Shown here: one piece after another, positions 6,825 to 7,876 of the stretch
Layout: every line of letters starts with the position of its first letter
How positions within the stretch are numbered: the first letter of the stretch is position 1
DNA from: an uncultured Chitinophagaceae bacterium
GTDB lineage: Bacteria > Bacteroidota > Bacteroidia > Chitinophagales > Chitinophagaceae
Assembly: GCA_946479005.1 (NCBI GenBank)
Contig: CAMLEM010000066.1
Location: forward strand, 1 to 7,876
Direction: 5' to 3'
Length of the DNA: 7,876 nt
Position numbers and translations under genes: made by a program
Notes under the pieces: model-generated
The model's database searches: none
Seen by the model: the letters and a program-made list of their open reading frames with translations, nothing else
What the model was told of the DNA's origin: nothing

Positions 6825-7496
6825 TTAAAGAGACCAATCGATCGGATCCAGGCCGTGTTTCATCAAATAATGGTTTGCTTTTGAAAAATGTTTACACCCG
6901 AAAAATCCTGCATGGGCTGAAAGGGGAGAAGGATGAACACTTCTCAAAATAAGATGTTTCGATTCATCTATCAATGTTCTTTTCTCCTGCGCGAATTTCC
7001 CCCAGAGCATAAATACCACGTGTTCTTTTTTCTCCGAGATGAGTTTGATCACCGCATCGGTAAAATTCGCCCAGCCGATGCGTGCGTGGCTCATCGGTTC
7101 ACCGGCCCTCACGGTGAGCGAAGCATTCAACAGGAAAACACCCTGTTCCGCCCAATGCGTGAGATCGCCGTGGGCAGGTATGCTGATGCCGATATCGTCC
7201 TGTAATTCCTTAAAAATATTCACCAGCGAAGGGGGCGGTGGTGTTCCTCTTTGCACGGAAAAGCATAGCCCGTGCGCCTGCCGGGGGCCGTGATAAGGAT
7301 CCTGGCCCAGGATCACCACTTTTACGTTTTCAAAGGGAGTTGTGTTGAAGGCATTGAAAATGTTCGAACCGGCGGGATAGATGATCTTTCCCTGTGATTT
7401 TTCTGTTTTGATATGATGGGGGATATCTGTGAAATAGGGGGCATTGAATTCTTTCTGCAGGAGCTTTTTCCAGGAAGGGTGGATCTTGACGTCCAT
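6825..7496 (-). CDS. ung: Uracil-DNA glycosylase, family 1
   Basis: The enzyme removes uracil from DNA arising by cytosine deamination or dUTP incorporation, starting base excision repair. The 223-residue protein has the usual family length and every signature. The water-activating loop is GQDPYHG with catalytic D66 (64-70); F79 in LCFSV stacks on uracil; N124 in LLNASLTV reads the base; HPSPLSA (188-194) carries the catalytic H188 and inserts into the DNA minor groove. A proline-rich loop lies at 86-89. The start ATG is preceded by TAGTTTTG, 4 nt away, with no Shine-Dalgarno. It shares strand with plsC downstream, but a 113-bp repeat-filled gap and a separate plsC promoter box argue for independent transcription. 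Identification is as secure as sequence reading allows. Confidence 0.97.
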   Translation of the reverse strand: MDVKIHPSWKKLLQKEFNAPYFTDIPHHIKTEKSQGKIIYPAGSNIFNAFNTTPFENVKVVILGQDPYHGPRQAHGLCFSVQRGTPPPPSLVNIFKELQDDIGISIPAHGDLTHWAEQGVFLLNASLTVRAGEPMSHARIGWANFTDAVIKLISEKKEHVVFMLWGKFAQEKRTLIDESKHLILRSVHPSPLSAHAGFFGCKHFSKANHYLMKHGLDPIDWSL

Positions 7497-7500
7497 AGGG

Positions 7501-7508
7501 CAAAACTA
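7501..7508 (-). promoter_or_regulatory. Candidate -7 promoter box of ung
   Basis: TAGTTTTG on the minus strand matches TAnnTTTG and ends 4 nt before the ung ATG, so the mRNA would start at or next to the start codon. No -33 TTG is visible; the -33 region lies at the edge of the repeat element that begins at 7526. Confidence 0.45.
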
Positions 7509-7525
7509 ATGAGATAAGGGATAGG

Positions 7526-7673
7526 TTTTGTTTCCCTCAGATTTCACAGATGAAAAACACACATACCTCACAGATATGGAACCCGACCTCTGAAGTTCCT
7601 GGCATTTTACGAAAGTCGAGAGGCCGGTCTGTGAAATCTGTGGGAATATCTGTGAGACCTGTGGGAAACAAAA
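7526..7673. repeat. Palindromic TCTGTG repeat element, family 1, copy 2
   Basis: The core arms 7529-7551 and 7648-7670 pair at 20 of 23 positions, and pairing extends outward by TTTT/AAAA into the flanks. TCTGTG or a close variant occurs at 7628, 7637, 7649 and 7658 (steps 9, 12, 9), with complementary CACAGA at 7545 and 7569. The right half is nearly the same as that of the element at 5850-5972, differing by a 3-nt indel and a few substitutions, and the core GAAG to GGCC (7592-7625) is related. Both copies have the same orientation. It lies between ung and the tRNA-Arg terminator. Confidence 0.8.
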
Positions 7674-7692
7674 AACTCCCTCAAAGGGGAGT
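7670..7692 (-). terminator. Rho-independent terminator of tRNA-Arg
   Basis: On the minus strand, ACTCCC (7692-7687) pairs perfectly with GGGAGT (7680-7675) across a 6-nt loop and is followed by a run of Ts (7674-7670). The stem begins 3 nt after the discriminator base of the tRNA. The T-run is shared with the outer arm of the adjacent repeat element. Confidence 0.8.
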
Positions 7693-7695
7693 AAG

Positions 7696-7769
7696 TGATC
7701 CGGACTGGATTCAAACCAGTGACCTACTGCTTAGAAGGCAGTTGCTCTATTCAGCTGAGCTACCGGACC
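7696..7769 (-). tRNA. tRNA-Arg, anticodon UCU
   Basis: The gene folds into a full cloverleaf. The acceptor stem is GGTCCGG with CCGGATC (one G-U pair), the D-arm stem is GCTC/GAGC, the anticodon stem is ACTGC/GCAGT with loop CTTCTAA giving anticodon TCT, and the T-arm is ACTGG/CCAGT with loop TTTGAAT. The discriminator base is A. At 74 nt to the discriminator, it has no encoded CCA, so CCA must be added by nucleotidyltransferase. The UCU anticodon reads AGA and, by wobble, AGG. It has its own promoter box and terminator and appears to be a single-gene unit. Confidence 0.96.
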
Positions 7770-7783
7770 GAAAAAAGAGGCGC

Positions 7784-7817
7784 CAAAGATAAGATACAAA
7801 GGGGAATTTCAGGTCAA
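7784..7817 (-). promoter_or_regulatory. Promoter of tRNA-Arg
   Basis: TATCTTTG (7791-7784) matches the TAnnTTTG -7 box and ends 14 nt before the tRNA 5' end. A TTG (7817-7815) lies 23 nt further upstream and could be the -33 element, at the long end of the usual spacing. This is the only box in the window with a plausible -33 partner. Confidence 0.55.
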
Positions 7818-7842
7818 TGTTTTGCTTACTTTACGGCTTCGA

Positions 7843-7856
7843 TGAATGTTCATTCA
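7843..7856. promoter_or_regulatory. Small perfect palindrome, possible operator
   Basis: TGAATGTTCATTCA is a perfect 6-bp inverted repeat around TT, flanked by an outer CGGCT/AGCCG pairing. Its form resembles operators of TetR-family repressors. Short frames begin within it on the plus strand (ATG at 7842 and 7846) but run off the edge after about ten codons, so no gene can be called. The role is unknown. Confidence 0.25.
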
Positions 7857-7876
7857 GCCGGAAAATATTTCCCTTT

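Noticed and set aside
7526..7673. Element beside a tRNA considered as an integration attachment site
   Set aside because: It does not duplicate the tRNA 3' end, no integrase is present, and a second copy lies far from any tRNA.
7550..7792. 80-codon plus-strand frame
   Set aside because: It is translated from the repeat element, the tRNA terminator and the antisense of tRNA-Arg, so it is not a gene.

Overview
The window looks like ordinary chromosome from a member of the Bacteroidota, most likely Chitinophagaceae or a close relative. The basis is the protein families (a Bacteroidota-type LptD, an OstA-like protein, an MCE protein ending in a Bacteroidota-style tail), the absence of Shine-Dalgarno sequences, repeated TAnnTTTG boxes (the Bacteroidota -7 promoter element) just before start codons, and a tRNA gene without an encoded CCA end. 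The genus is an inference; no marker gene here settles it.

Left part (1-5848) is an outer-envelope block. On the minus strand lie a periplasmic N-acetylmuramoyl-L-alanine amidase (2003-3061), an inner-membrane-anchored MCE/MlaD-type lipid-transport protein (971-1960) and an OstA/LptA-like periplasmic protein that runs off the left edge (1-968). A perfect terminator-like hairpin and an overlapping -7 box separate the amidase from the mce-ostA pair, so the three genes are probably not one simple operon. Divergently, across about 60 bp, lies the large LptD-type outer-membrane lipopolysaccharide assembly barrel (3122-5848). Peptidoglycan cleavage, lipid shuttling and LPS export are therefore encoded side by side.

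Right part (5849-7876) holds plsC (lysophosphatidic acid acyltransferase), ung (family 1 uracil-DNA glycosylase) and tRNA-Arg(UCU), all on the minus strand. The three spacers around plsC and ung are filled by palindromic, TCTGTG-rich repeat elements. Two (5850-5972 and 7526-7673) are copies of one family in the same orientation with a related core. The third (6726-6820) is a different family with a roughly 10-bp beat. These are the least explained sequences in the window. One probably also serves as the lptD terminator, and two abut the promoters of plsC and ung.

The second recurring signal is regulatory. Four of the five complete protein genes have a perfect TAnnTTTG box ending only 4-10 nt before the start codon, which predicts leaderless or nearly leaderless mRNAs. 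I saw no CRISPR array, transposase, phage gene or obvious defence system.
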